10,625 nt of DNA from Hydrogenophaga sp. (GTDB lineage Bacteria > Pseudomonadota > Gammaproteobacteria > Burkholderiales > Burkholderiaceae). Of this stretch, positions 1 to 7,429 are shown piece after piece. The notes under the pieces were generated by a model, which saw only the letters and a list, made by a program, of their open reading frames with translations, was not told the DNA's origin and made no database searches. How positions within the stretch are numbered: the first letter of the stretch is position 1; each line of letters starts with the position of its first letter. The position numbers and the translations under genes are program-made. The DNA lies in the NCBI GenBank assembly GCA_025458545.1, contig JALOSH010000045.1, forward strand, positions 1 to 10,625. The letters run 5' to 3'.

Positions 1-1
1 G

Positions 2-121
2 TTCCTGATGGGGCGTGGCTGGCGTGGGGCTGGTCGCATCAACCGCTGGGAGGCCGGTGGACTGCTCGCGGTGTACCTGGCCTACACGGTCTGGTTGCTC
101 TGGACCATGGGGCCGCGCTGA
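2..121 (+). CDS. Calcium/sodium antiporter, C-terminal end (partial)
   Basis: The last 39 codons of a gene entering from the left edge are visible, ending in TGA at 119-121. The peptide has a short basic stretch (RGWRGAGRINRWE) followed by a hydrophobic helix (GGLLAVYLAYTVWLLW). This matches the last transmembrane helix of CaCA-family K+-dependent Na+/Ca2+ exchanger-like proteins (YrbG type), in which a G-R-I-N/G-R-W-E motif precedes the final helix. Such proteins exchange Na+ for Ca2+ across the inner membrane. The assignment rests on this terminal helix only; the catalytic alpha-repeats lie outside the window. The gene converges on the leftward SDR gene with a 22-base gap. Another multi-helix transporter with a similar end is possible. 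Confidence 0.6.
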   Translation, partial: FLMGRGWRGAGRINRWEAGGLLAVYLAYTVWLLWTMGPR

Positions 122-148
122 GGCGGTGAACCGGGCACGCCGCTCAGC
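117..148. terminator. Imperfect hairpin across two convergent stop codons (possible terminator)
   Basis: GCTGAG at 117-122 plus CGG at 124-126 (one bulged G at 123) can pair with CCG at 140-142 plus CTCAGC at 143-148, leaving a 13-base loop. The hairpin contains the stop codon of the antiporter gene (119-121) and that of the convergent SDR gene (144-146). There is no T-rich tract on either side, so intrinsic termination is only a suggestion. Confidence 0.3.
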
Positions 149-1064
149 CCCGCAGGCCTTCGCGCACCGTGGGGTAGCGCAGCCGCAGCCGCAGCTCGGC
201 CTTCATGCGCTGGTTGTGCAAGCGCCGCGATTCGCTCATGAAACTCAGCAGCATCAGGGGCAGTTGGTCGCCGGCCGCGTCGCGTGCAATGCGCGGCGGC
301 CGTGGCAAACCGTACAGATCGGCCGCGAGATCGAAGTAGTCGCCCATCTTCAGTTCGCTGTCGTCGCTCACGTTGACGTTGCGCTGCGCCCGACCGCGCC
401 AGAGGGCGAGCGCGCAGGCACGGCCCAGGTCGTCGGCGTGGATGTGGTTGGTGTAGACGTCGTCTTCGGGCCGCAGCACCGGGGTGCCCCGCAGCAGGCG
501 ATCGCGCGGGGTACCGCCGTCGCGATCGGGCGCGTAAATGCCCGGTATGCGCAACACGCTGGTGCGAACACCGGCGCTGCGGCCCAGGTGGTGCAGCGCC
601 GCTTCGGCATCCACCCGCCGCCAGGCGCGGGGTGTGAGCGGTTGCACGGGCGTGGCCTCGTCCACCCATCGGCCTCCGCAATCGCCGTACACGCCGCTGG
701 TGGAGCCGTACACCAGCGCGGCGGGCGGTGTGCGGCGTGCCAGCACCCGCGCCAAGGCCCGCGAGCGCGGGTCGACCCGCCAGTCTTTGAGTTCGCCCGA
801 GGGCGGCGGGGCCAGGTGCAGCACGCGCGTGGCCAGCCCAGCCAGGCGTTGCAGGCTCCGGGCCTGGTCCAGGTTGCCAATCAACGGCGTGATGCCTTGG
901 GCTCGCAGCTCCACGCAGCGTTCCGGGCTGGAGGTGAGGGCCAGCAGGCGCACTCGGTCACCCGCTCCGAGCGCGCGAGCGGCACGCTGCCCCACGTCGC
1001 CGCAACCCACGATCAAAACCCGCTCACGCCGAAAGCGTGCGGGCAGTGCACCCAGAAGGTTCAT
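144..1064 (-). CDS. NAD(P)-binding SDR / epimerase-fold protein (YeeZ-like)
   Basis: A protein of 306 residues, read leftward. The N-terminal Rossmann nucleotide-binding motif is clear: VLIVGCGDVGQ, with G20, G22 and G25 forming GxGxxG. A central YGSTSGVYG segment (about 119-127) matches the Ser/Thr-rich and V-Y-G part of extended SDR epimerases. HIHADDLGRA (about 207-216) matches the conserved HVDDLA region. The tyrosine-lysine catalytic pair (YxxxK) is not seen where expected, after the acidic/proline loop; the sequence there reads RAWRRVDAE (146-154). This resembles the YeeZ-like group, whose substrate is unknown. The ATG at 1062-1064 is chosen because the Rossmann strand starts 15 residues after it, and on the minus strand GGAAACGGC precedes it as a weak ribosome site. 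Upstream in-frame codons run into the divergent gene. It is probably a soluble cytoplasmic oxidoreductase or nucleotide-binding protein; specific function unknown. Confidence 0.82.
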   Translation of the reverse strand: MNLLGALPARFRRERVLIVGCGDVGQRAARALGAGDRVRLLALTSSPERCVELRAQGITPLIGNLDQARSLQRLAGLATRVLHLAPPPSGELKDWRVDPRSRALARVLARRTPPAALVYGSTSGVYGDCGGRWVDEATPVQPLTPRAWRRVDAEAALHHLGRSAGVRTSVLRIPGIYAPDRDGGTPRDRLLRGTPVLRPEDDVYTNHIHADDLGRACALALWRGRAQRNVNVSDDSELKMGDYFDLAADLYGLPRPPRIARDAAGDQLPLMLLSFMSESRRLHNQRMKAELRLRLRYPTVREGLRG

Positions 1065-1146
1065 GCCGTTTCCGTATTTGAGACAATCTGTCGTTGTTTT
1101 TGCACGGTGTGTCACGCCGTGTGCCACACCCAACCCCTTTGCCAGT
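1065..1146. promoter_or_regulatory. Divergent intergenic region between SDR and reductase genes
   Basis: This 82-base gap must hold the promoters of two divergent genes unless they are read from far upstream. It is more AT-rich on its left side (1071-1100) than the surrounding coding DNA. It contains short inverted repeats: GGTGTG at 1106-1111 with CACACC at 1125-1130, and CACGG at 1103-1107 with CCGTG in 1117-1121. These could be an operator or chance. I could not assign convincing -35 and -10 boxes on either strand. Confidence 0.35.
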
Positions 1147-2175
1147 ATGACATTCACCATCACCGTCGAGCCCAGCGGCCGCAGCTTTGAAACCCTGCCA
1201 GACGAGGTGATTCTCGCCGCCGGCATCCGCCAGGGCATTGGTCTACCGTATGGCTGCAAGGACGGCGCCTGTGGCTCCTGCAAATGCAAGCTGCTGAGCG
1301 GCCGCGTGACCCACGGACCGCACCAGGCCAAGGCGCTGAGCGCCGACGAAGAGGCAGCCGGTTATGTGCTGACGTGTTGCGGTGTGGCGCAGAGCGACGT
1401 GGTGCTCGAATCGCGCCAGGTCACCGAGGTCGGCGCCTTTCCCATCAAGAAAATGCCGGTGCGTGTGAGCAGCCTGGAACGCGCTTCGCACGACGTGATG
1501 GTCTTGAAGCTGCAACTGCCGGCTGCCGATGCCTTTCAGTACCGCGCCGGCCAGTACGTGGAGTTTTTGCTGCGCGACGGCGACCGGCGCAGCTATTCCA
1601 TGGCCAATGCGCCGCACACCCAGGCTGCCGCTCCGCAGATGGAGCTGCACATCCGCCACATGCCGGGCGGCAAGTTCACCGACCAGGTGTTCGGCAGCAT
1701 GAAAGAAAAAGACATCCTGCGCATCGAAGGGCCCTACGGCAGCTTCTACCTGCGCGAGGACAGCGACAAGCCTCTCGTGCTCCTGGCCTCGGGCACCGGG
1801 TTCGCGCCGATCAAGGCGATCTTGCAGCACATGCACCACAAGGGCATCCACCGCCCGGCCACGCTCTACTGGGGTGGCCGCCGTCCGGCCGACCTGTACC
1901 AGAGCGCCTGGATCGAGGCGCAGCTCGCGGCCATGCCCAACCTGCACTATGTGCCGGTGATCAGCGATGCGCTGCCCGAAGACGGCTGGAGCGGCCGCAC
2001 GGGCTTTGTGCACAGCGCGGTGCTGCAAGACACGCCCGACCTCTCGGGCCACGAGGTGTACGCCTGCGGCGCGCCGATCGTGGTCGAATCGGCCCGGCGC
2101 GACTACCTGGCCGCCGGCCTGCCCGAAGAAGCCTTTTTTGCCGATTCCTTCACCTCTGCGAAAGACAAGCTGTGA
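1147..2175 (+). CDS. 2Fe-2S ferredoxin/FAD/NAD oxidoreductase (CDP-6-deoxy-delta-3,4-glucoseen reductase-like)
   Basis: A protein of 342 residues with three domains in order. An N-terminal plant-type 2Fe-2S ferredoxin domain (1-95) has cluster ligands C37, C42, C45 (CKDGACGSC) and C77. An FAD-binding barrel (about 100-200) carries R148-S-Y-S. An NAD(P)-binding domain (about 205-342) has LLASGTGFAP (212-221) and a terminal YACGAP motif. This is the ferredoxin-NADP reductase superfamily arrangement of AscD/E3-type reductases and of phenol hydroxylase reductase components. It would pass electrons from NAD(P)H through FAD and the iron-sulfur cluster to a partner. No 3,6-dideoxysugar gene is nearby, so the sugar-pathway name commonly given to this family in Burkholderiales is doubtful here; the real electron acceptor is unknown. 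The start is the ATG at 1147, just before the first strand of the ferredoxin fold. The gene is the first of a coupled pair with the solute-binding protein. Confidence 0.85.
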   Translation: MTFTITVEPSGRSFETLPDEVILAAGIRQGIGLPYGCKDGACGSCKCKLLSGRVTHGPHQAKALSADEEAAGYVLTCCGVAQSDVVLESRQVTEVGAFPIKKMPVRVSSLERASHDVMVLKLQLPAADAFQYRAGQYVEFLLRDGDRRSYSMANAPHTQAAAPQMELHIRHMPGGKFTDQVFGSMKEKDILRIEGPYGSFYLREDSDKPLVLLASGTGFAPIKAILQHMHHKGIHRPATLYWGGRRPADLYQSAWIEAQLAAMPNLHYVPVISDALPEDGWSGRTGFVHSAVLQDTPDLSGHEVYACGAPIVVESARRDYLAAGLPEEAFFADSFTSAKDKL

Positions 2176-3137
2176 ACATACGTCGACAACTCATCGCCCT
2201 CGCTGCCGCTGCGCTGGTGGCCTTGCCTGCTGTGGCTCAAGACAAAGTGACGCGCATCATCGTGCCGTTCGCCGCAGGCGGTCCAATCGACGTGACGGCG
2301 CGTGTGCTGGCCGAAGCGGTCAAAGGCTCCCTGGGCCCGGTGATCGTGGAAAACCGACCCGGAGCGGGCGGGAACATCGGCATCTCAGCGGTGGCCAAAG
2401 CGGCACCCGATGGACTGACGCTGGGCATTGCCACCACCGCTTCGCACGGCATCAACCCCTGGCTGTTCAGCAAACTGCCCTACGACCCGGCCACCGACTT
2501 CGCACCGATCACACAGATGCTGCGGGTGCCCAACGTGTTGGTGATGAACGCCGACGCGGCCCAGCGCCTGAACATCCGATCGTTGGCCGACCTGGTGCGC
2601 TACGCCAAAGCCAACCCGGGCAAACTCAACTACGGCTCGGGCGGCAACGGCAGCGCCGGGCACCTGGCGGGCGAGCTGTTCAAACAGCGAGCGGGGGTGT
2701 TCGCGGTGCACATCCCCTACAACGGCGGCAACCCGGCCCAGCTGGGTCTGCTCTCGGGCCAGGTGGACTACAACTTCGACAACCTGGCCACCGCAGCGGC
2801 CAACATCCGTGCCGGCAAACTCCGGGCACTGGCCGTGACCACCACCCAGCGCAGCACCGTCATGCCCGACGTGCCGACCATGGCGGAGACATTGCCGGGT
2901 TTTGAGATCGACACCTGGTGGGGCCTGGTGGCGCCGGCGGGCACACCACCCGAGGTGGTGCGCAAGCTCAACTCGGCGTTCACCGCTGCGCTGAACACGC
3001 CCGAGGTGAAAACGCGCTTTGCCTCGCTGATGGCCGAACCCGCGCCCAGCACGCCCGAAGCTTTTGATGCGTTCCTGAAAGCCGAGCGCACCAAATACCA
3101 GCGCCTGGTCCAGCAGAGCGGCGCCAAGGTGGACTGA
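2172..3137 (+). CDS. Bug/TctC-family tripartite tricarboxylate transporter substrate-binding protein
   Basis: A periplasmic solute-binding protein of 321 residues. The N-terminus MNIRRQLIALAAAALVALPA is a signal peptide, with likely cleavage at AVA|QD near residue 22. Bug-family signatures follow: VPFAAGGPIDVTAR (31-44), VENRPGAGGNIG (59-70), YDPATDFAPIT (104-114), a GLVAPAGTPP segment, and a C-terminal FDAFLKAE region. Length and layout are full-size. Such proteins capture small carboxylates or aromatic acids for TctAB-type carriers, but no TctA or TctB gene is visible, so this is an orphan binding protein with unknown ligand, which is common in Comamonadaceae and Bordetella relatives. The GTG start at 2172 overlaps the stop of the reductase gene (GTGA), implying translational coupling. 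No later start would keep the signal peptide. Transcription ends at the hairpin at 3158-3195. Confidence 0.9.
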   Translation: MNIRRQLIALAAAALVALPAVAQDKVTRIIVPFAAGGPIDVTARVLAEAVKGSLGPVIVENRPGAGGNIGISAVAKAAPDGLTLGIATTASHGINPWLFSKLPYDPATDFAPITQMLRVPNVLVMNADAAQRLNIRSLADLVRYAKANPGKLNYGSGGNGSAGHLAGELFKQRAGVFAVHIPYNGGNPAQLGLLSGQVDYNFDNLATAAANIRAGKLRALAVTTTQRSTVMPDVPTMAETLPGFEIDTWWGLVAPAGTPPEVVRKLNSAFTAALNTPEVKTRFASLMAEPAPSTPEAFDAFLKAERTKYQRLVQQSGAKVD

Positions 3138-3157
3138 GCACCCGTTTCTGAATCCCG

Positions 3158-3195
3158 CCCACAAAAAAGGCACCCGAGGGTGCCTTTTTTGTGGG
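3158..3195. terminator. Bidirectional rho-independent terminator
   Basis: A perfect inverted repeat lies between two convergent genes. The arm at 3158-3175 (CCCACAAAAAAGGCACCC) pairs with 3178-3195. The GC-rich core (GGCACCC/GGGTGCC) is flanked by A6 on one side and T6 on the other, so it works as a terminator on both strands: for the solute-binding protein gene on the plus strand and for the cox assembly operon ending with sco on the minus strand. Confidence 0.92.
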
Positions 3196-3209
3196 TGCCA
3201 AGAGCAGCA

Positions 3210-3833
3210 TCAGGCGCCGGCTTCGGCCAGCAGTTTTTTCACATCGCCCGCCAGGGCCGGTGCGCCACTTCCATAGCGGGTGTAGAGCCGCACACGGCCT
3301 TGGGTGTCGTACACATAGCTGCCGGCCGAGTGGTCGATGGTGTAGCTGGTGGGCGTCGGTCCATCGACTTTCTTGTAGTAGATGCGGAAGCTCTTGGCCA
3401 GCGCGGGCAGCCCTTCCGGGGTGCTGTAGAGCGCAAGGAAGCTGGGGTCGAAGCTGGCCATGTAGGCCTTCATGATCTCCGGCGTGTCGCGCTCGGGGTC
3501 CACGCTCACAAACAAACCTTGCAGCTTGTCGCCGTCGGCGCCCAGCTGGCGCTTGACCTCGGCCAGCTCGCTCATCGACGTGGGGCACACATCGGGGCAC
3601 TGGGTGAAACCAAAGAAGATCACCACCACCTTGCCCTTGAAGTCCGCCAGGGTGCGGGCTTGCCCATTGTGGTCGGTGAGTTGGAAACCGGTGGCGTAGT
3701 CCGCCCCAGTGATGTCGATGCTGCTGAAGCCGGTGGCGGTGGCATCGGCGGGTTTTTCGGTGCAGCCCCCCAGCAACAGGGCACCCAGGGCCAGCCCCAG
3801 GCAAGCGCGGCGAAGTGAAAAGACAGCGTTCAT
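3210..3833 (-). CDS. sco: SCO1/SenC family copper chaperone lipoprotein
   Basis: A protein of 207 residues with a lipoprotein-type signal (LALGALLLGGC, lipobox Cys24), so it is probably anchored on the periplasmic side of the inner membrane. The thioredoxin-like core holds the Sco metal site: CPDVC (C79 and C83, within GFTQCPDVCPTSM) and a histidine at 168 in YTIDHSAGSYVYD. SVDPERDTPEIMKAY (110-124) is also typical. Sco proteins bring copper to, or reduce the cysteines of, the CuA site of subunit II. This is the last gene of the assembly unit, 26 bases after ctaB, followed by the bidirectional terminator. The ATG at 3831-3833 gives a proper signal peptide. All key residues are present. Confidence 0.95.
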   Translation of the reverse strand: MNAVFSLRRACLGLALGALLLGGCTEKPADATATGFSSIDITGADYATGFQLTDHNGQARTLADFKGKVVVIFFGFTQCPDVCPTSMSELAEVKRQLGADGDKLQGLFVSVDPERDTPEIMKAYMASFDPSFLALYSTPEGLPALAKSFRIYYKKVDGPTPTSYTIDHSAGSYVYDTQGRVRLYTRYGSGAPALAGDVKKLLAEAGA

Positions 3834-3859
3834 GGCGGTGCGGCGGGGGTTTTCAGAAT

Positions 3860-4765
3860 TCACAGGTAATGATCGATCAGCAGCGCCGCAAACAGCAGCG
3901 ACAGGTGGATCAGCGAGTAGCGGAAGGTCTTGCGCGCCAGCCCATCGGAATAGTTGCGCCAGAGCGCGAACGCATAGCCACAGAAGCCGATGGACAAGGC
4001 GATGGCCGACACCAGATAGAACCAGCCACTCATGCGCATGATGAAGGGCATCAGACAGGCCGCGAACAGCACGAAGGTGTAGAGCAGGATCTGCAGCCGC
4101 GTGAACTCGGACCCATGCGTGACCGGCAACATGGGCAGACCGGACTTGCGGTAGTCCTCCACCCGGTAGAGCGCCAGCGCCCAGAAGTGCGGCGGTGTCC
4201 AGAGGAAGATGATGAGGAACAAGATCAGCGATTCGGGCGCGACCACACCGGTCATGGCGGCCCAGCCCAGCACCGGCGGCATGGCGCCCGAGGCACCGCC
4301 GATCACGATGTTCTGTGGCGTGAGCGGTTTGAGGATCACGGTGTAAATCACCGCGTAGCCGACGAAGGTGGCGAAGGTGAGCCACATGGTCAGCGGGTTG
4401 ACCAGCAGATACAGAATGGCCGATCCGGCCGCGCACAGCAGCGCCGAGAAGGTGAGCGTCTGCAGGTTGCTCAGTTGCCCCTTGGCGGTCGGGCGCCAGG
4501 CGGTGCGCTTCATCTTGGCGTCGATGTGTTGCTCCACCACGCAATTGAAGGCGGCGGCCGCGCCCGACACCAGCCAGATGCCGAAGCACGCGATGGCCGC
4601 CAGCTGCACCTGAGACCAGCTGGGCAGGCCCGGCACCGCGAGCACCATGCCGATCAGCGCGCAGAAAACGATGAGCTGGATCACACGCGGCTTGGTCAGC
4701 GCATAGAACTGTCGCCAGACCGGCATCGGCGCGGGCACCAGGGTGGAGGAAGGCGCGGCGTTCAT
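3860..4765 (-). CDS. ctaB: Heme O synthase (protoheme IX farnesyltransferase)
   Basis: A UbiA-type prenyltransferase of 301 residues that adds a farnesyl group to heme B to give heme O, the first step to heme A. The sequence shows [11 protein letters not shown] (21-31), the prenyl-diphosphate/Mg2+ motif around N74 to D82 ([15 protein letters not shown]), a second loop with [13 protein letters not shown] and the [15 protein letters not shown] motif, and about eight or nine hydrophobic membrane helices. Length matches the family. Its ATG (4763-4765) shares one base with the ctaA stop codon (TGATG), indicating translational coupling of the two enzymes that act one after the other. It is intact. 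Confidence 0.96.
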   Translation of the reverse strand: MNAAPSSTLVPAPMPVWRQFYALTKPRVIQLIVFCALIGMVLAVPGLPSWSQVQLAAIACFGIWLVSGAAAAFNCVVEQHIDAKMKRTAWRPTAKGQLSNLQTLTFSALLCAAGSAILYLLVNPLTMWLTFATFVGYAVIYTVILKPLTPQNIVIGGASGAMPPVLGWAAMTGVVAPESLILFLIIFLWTPPHFWALALYRVEDYRKSGLPMLPVTHGSEFTRLQILLYTFVLFAACLMPFIMRMSGWFYLVSAIALSIGFCGYAFALWRNYSDGLARKTFRYSLIHLSLLFAALLIDHYL

Positions 4766-5919
4766 CAGGTCAGGCGTGAGAGGTTGAGTTGGGGCGCGTT
4801 CGCGGTATTGGGCGCGGTGCGGGTGCGAAAAACGGCCCCGGTCAGCACGATCACCATCCCGGCCGCGCCTGCGGTGTGGCTGACGGCGGCCAGCAGCGGC
4901 CAGTCGAGCACGATGTTGGTCAGGCCGCTGACGAACTGCCACAGCGACAGAAACACCAGCGCCTGTGCGGTGCGACGCATGTCGGGCACGTGCCACAGGC
5001 GCCACGCCAGCCAGCCGAGCGCCAGCAGCACCACGTAGGCGCTCAGCCGGTGCACGTAGTGAATGCCGGTGAGCGCAGCGAACGGGATCGCCTCACCCGT
5101 CGGGGTCATCCCGAGTTCGCGCCAGATCGAGAATCCTGCACGCAGATCCATGACCGGCCACCAGCTGCCCTGGCAGGTGGGAAAGTCGCTGCAGGCCAAC
5201 ACCGCATAGTTGGTGCTGACCCAGCCGCCCAAGGCGATCTGAATCCAGAGCAACACAAACACCAGACCCAGCGCCCACCGGGTGCCCGAGGTCAGCGGCA
5301 CCGGTCCGGGGCTGCCGGGCGCGGCCAGCGCGTAGCCCACCGACTGAGCTCGCAACAGCGCCAGCAAGGCCATGCCGCCGAGCAGGTGCAGGGTGACGAT
5401 GGCCGGGAACAGCTTCATCGTCACCGTGAGCGCCCCAAAAGCACCCTGCAGACACACCCAGACCAGCGTGACCATGGGCAACCAGTGCGAAATCGCCAGC
5501 CGCTTGCGCTCGACCCAGCTCGCGCTGGCCAGCACGACGATGAGCACACCCACCGCCGTGGCCAGGTAGCGGTGGATCATCTCGATCCAGGCCTTGGAAA
5601 AGGTGACCGGGCCGGTGGGCATGGCCTGCTGGGCGGCACTGATGTCGGCATGGGCACCGATGGGGCTGACACTGCCGTAGCAGCCCGGCCAGTCGGGGCA
5701 GCCGAGGCCGGAGTCGGTCAGGCGGGTGAAGGCTCCGAACAAGACCAGGTCGAAAGTGAGGAACAGGGTGACCAAGGTCAGCACGCGCAGGCGCTGGGCG
5801 GGCGGTGCATGGCGGTTGCGCAGCCACACCCAGGCCAGCGGGCCGAGCGCGATCAACACGCCCAACAGCATCATGCGGGCCAGCGGTGCGAGGTCGTAAA
5901 GGGGCTGGGTGGTGTCCAT
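4765..5919 (-). CDS. ctaA: Heme A synthase (COX15/CtaA)
   Basis: A polytopic membrane protein of 384 residues that oxidises the C8 methyl of heme O to the formyl group of heme A. It has the expected two-halved layout: [16 protein letters not shown] (68-82) in the first half and [13 protein letters not shown] in the second, each with a cysteine pair (C74/C80 and C243/C249). Four candidate heme-ligand histidines are visible: H116 (EMIHRY), H178 (VTLHLLGG), H290 (HYVHRL) and H348 (VSHTAGA). About eight hydrophobic segments are seen. The ATG at 5917-5919 precedes a short N-terminal tail and the first helix; no strong ribosome site is visible. It lies 17 bases after the Sco-like gene and overlaps ctaB by one base. 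Confidence 0.95.
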   Translation of the reverse strand: MDTTQPLYDLAPLARMMLLGVLIALGPLAWVWLRNRHAPPAQRLRVLTLVTLFLTFDLVLFGAFTRLTDSGLGCPDWPGCYGSVSPIGAHADISAAQQAMPTGPVTFSKAWIEMIHRYLATAVGVLIVVLASASWVERKRLAISHWLPMVTLVWVCLQGAFGALTVTMKLFPAIVTLHLLGGMALLALLRAQSVGYALAAPGSPGPVPLTSGTRWALGLVFVLLWIQIALGGWVSTNYAVLACSDFPTCQGSWWPVMDLRAGFSIWRELGMTPTGEAIPFAALTGIHYVHRLSAYVVLLALGWLAWRLWHVPDMRRTAQALVFLSLWQFVSGLTNIVLDWPLLAAVSHTAGAAGMVIVLTGAVFRTRTAPNTANAPQLNLSRLT

Positions 5920-5936
5920 GGTGGGTCGAGCCCGTT

Positions 5937-6629
5937 TCAGCCGCCGGAGCCGCCGGTGGCGGCCACACGACCCGGGTTGTCCCAGAAGGCCGAGGCACGG
6001 AGCAGCCGGTCGAGATCTCTTTTGACCTGCTTCGGGTCGGCATCGGCCGGGAATCGCATCATCCAGTTGCCGATCGGGTCCACCACGTACAGGTGGTCAC
6101 GCAACTGCTGACCGGGTGCAGGCTGCAGCCAGCCCGCCAGCGCCTGGGGCTCCACCTGCAACACCGTGGCCGATGCGGTGGCGGCCTTCAGAGGCTCAGC
6201 CAGTGGCGCAGCGTCGGTGCGCAACCAGACCCAGTCCAGCCGCTCTTTGTCCTTGCCCATGCCTTCGCGCAGCTGGCGCTGCTGGTACAGATGCTTCTGG
6301 CAAACCTCGTCGCAGGCGGAGTCGCTCACGCTGATCAGCAGCCATTGGTCTTTGAGGGTGTTCAACGGCACAGGCTGGCCCGACGCGTTCACCGCAGTGA
6401 ACGACGGCAGAGGCCGCTGCGGATCGATCAGCTCGCCATAGTTGCGGCGACCTTCCGGCCGGATCACGTAGTAGGTGAAATACGAGGCGATCACCGGCGA
6501 CGCGCTCACCAGCAGCAACGCGATCATTTTCCAGCGCCCCAGTCGGGTGTTCACGGTCGACGCGGCCTGGCCAGGGTTTGGCAGGCTGTGCACCGTGAGG
6601 GTCAGGGGTTCATCAGGAGTCTGTGCCAT
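5937..6629 (-). CDS. Membrane-anchored Sco-like/thioredoxin-fold protein of the cox cluster
   Basis: A protein of 230 residues. One membrane helix (about 35-55, MIALLLVSASPVIASYFTYYV) follows a cytoplasmic N-terminal tail of some 33 residues, placing the rest in the periplasm. The soluble part resembles a thioredoxin/Sco fold: LKDQWLLISVSDSACDEVC has a CxxxC pair at C106 and C110, spaced as in Sco proteins, and a histidine at 179 in RDHLYVVDPIGNWMMRF lies near the usual Sco copper histidine. The protein otherwise lacks the GFTxCPDVCP consensus of the true Sco gene downstream. Genes of this type occur between surf1 and ctaA in Burkholderiales under uninformative names (from memory). The ATG at 6627-6629 gives a 17-base overlap with the surf1 end. 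A redox or copper-handling role in oxidase assembly is inferred from context and residues, not known. Confidence 0.8.
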   Translation of the reverse strand: MAQTPDEPLTLTVHSLPNPGQAASTVNTRLGRWKMIALLLVSASPVIASYFTYYVIRPEGRRNYGELIDPQRPLPSFTAVNASGQPVPLNTLKDQWLLISVSDSACDEVCQKHLYQQRQLREGMGKDKERLDWVWLRTDAAPLAEPLKAATASATVLQVEPQALAGWLQPAPGQQLRDHLYVVDPIGNWMMRFPADADPKQVKRDLDRLLRASAFWDNPGRVAATGGSGG

Positions 6630-7362
6630 GAGGAATGCGCTTTTTTCGGCGCGGAATGATGATTTGGAACCAGACGAACAAGCCACCGGCAACGGCGCAC
6701 ATCGCGAACCATTGGGCCGCATAGCCATGGTGCTTGTGCACGTCGGCGGCAAAACGCGGCCAATCGCGCTGCAACGACGGCGTGTCTTGACCCGTCTGCA
6801 AAACCGATACCCCCCCGAGCAGGGGGAGGCCCGTTTCAAGGGCCAATGCCGCCAGATCGACATTTTGCCGGATTGGACCCGGCTCCCCTTCCCCGAGTTC
6901 AAATAGCTGGCTGGGTGGCGGGGCCAAGCGCCCCTGAACCTGCACCTCCATGGTCGGGGTGTCGATCACCGGCACCTGGGTGCGGTCGATGAAATTGCGT
7001 GGCACCCACCCGCGCTGCACCAGCACCACACGCTCGCTGCCCAGCAGGCGCAACGGCGTCAGCAGGACAAAGCCGCTGCGCCCGTTCATGGGACGGTTGT
7101 CCAGGTACAGGTTGGCGCCTTGCACCCAGTGTCCGCTGAGGTTCACCGGACGGTGAATTTCTTTGGACAGCTCAGCGCTGGACAGCAGATCCTGTTGGGT
7201 CAACGCGGGCAGCGCACCGCGCGCTTCGATTGCGGACTCAAGGGCCTGCTTCTCGGCCGCGCGCGCGAGCTGCCAGAAGCCCAGAGAGGCCGTCACCCCC
7301 ATGGTCACGGCGGTCGCAGCCACAACAACCCAGAAATGCCGAGACGGCGGAACTGGGCTCAT
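6613..7362 (-). CDS. surf1: SURF1 family cytochrome oxidase assembly protein
   Basis: A protein of 249 residues with the SURF1 layout: an N-terminal membrane helix (about 9-26), a periplasmic domain, and a C-terminal helix (about 218-236). Family motifs are LGFWQLARAAEK (27-38), LYLDNRPMNGRSGF (85-98), VVLVQRGWVPR (112-122) and HHGYAAQWFAM (211-221). SURF1 proteins help insert heme a/a3 into subunit I. The ATG at 7360-7362 is preferred; an in-frame TTG four codons upstream (7372-7374) would add nothing to the fold. It is the first gene of the second transcription unit, since a terminator and an opposite-strand gene separate it from ctaE. A promoter therefore probably lies between 7363 and about 7430. 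Confidence 0.93.
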   Translation of the reverse strand: MSPVPPSRHFWVVVAATAVTMGVTASLGFWQLARAAEKQALESAIEARGALPALTQQDLLSSAELSKEIHRPVNLSGHWVQGANLYLDNRPMNGRSGFVLLTPLRLLGSERVVLVQRGWVPRNFIDRTQVPVIDTPTMEVQVQGRLAPPPSQLFELGEGEPGPIRQNVDLAALALETGLPLLGGVSVLQTGQDTPSLQRDWPRFAADVHKHHGYAAQWFAMCAVAGGLFVWFQIIIPRRKKRIPHGTDS

Positions 7363-7429
7363 GACCACCCGCAAGGGTCAACGGCCACACCGGGGCGGCG
7401 CAGCGGATCACTCAAGGGATAATTGCAAG
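7363..7429. promoter_or_regulatory. Divergent promoter region, surf1 unit and DUF2909 gene
   Basis: This gap of 67 bases separates two divergent starts. On the plus strand GATAAT (7418-7423) resembles a -10 box but sits only 6 bases before the ATG at 7430, and no good -35 lies 17 bases upstream. On the minus strand the same site reads TGCAATTAT, a weak extended -10 candidate that would give surf1 a leader of about 50 bases. The need for promoters here follows from layout; the exact boxes are guesses. Confidence 0.35.

Noticed and set aside
1243..2052. Minus-strand open frame inside the reductase gene
   Set aside because: Shadow of the intact 2Fe-2S/FAD reductase; no independent motif.
3815..5038. 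Long plus-strand open frame opposite ctaB and the end of ctaA
   Set aside because: It lies antisense to strongly conserved genes, is rich in Arg, Gln, His and Gly as expected for GC-rich shadow frames, and shows no recognisable domain or ribosome site.
4789..6111. Long plus-strand open frame opposite ctaA and the Sco-like gene
   Set aside because: Low-complexity composition dominated by His, Arg, Gln and Gly; it mirrors heme A synthase coding on the other strand.
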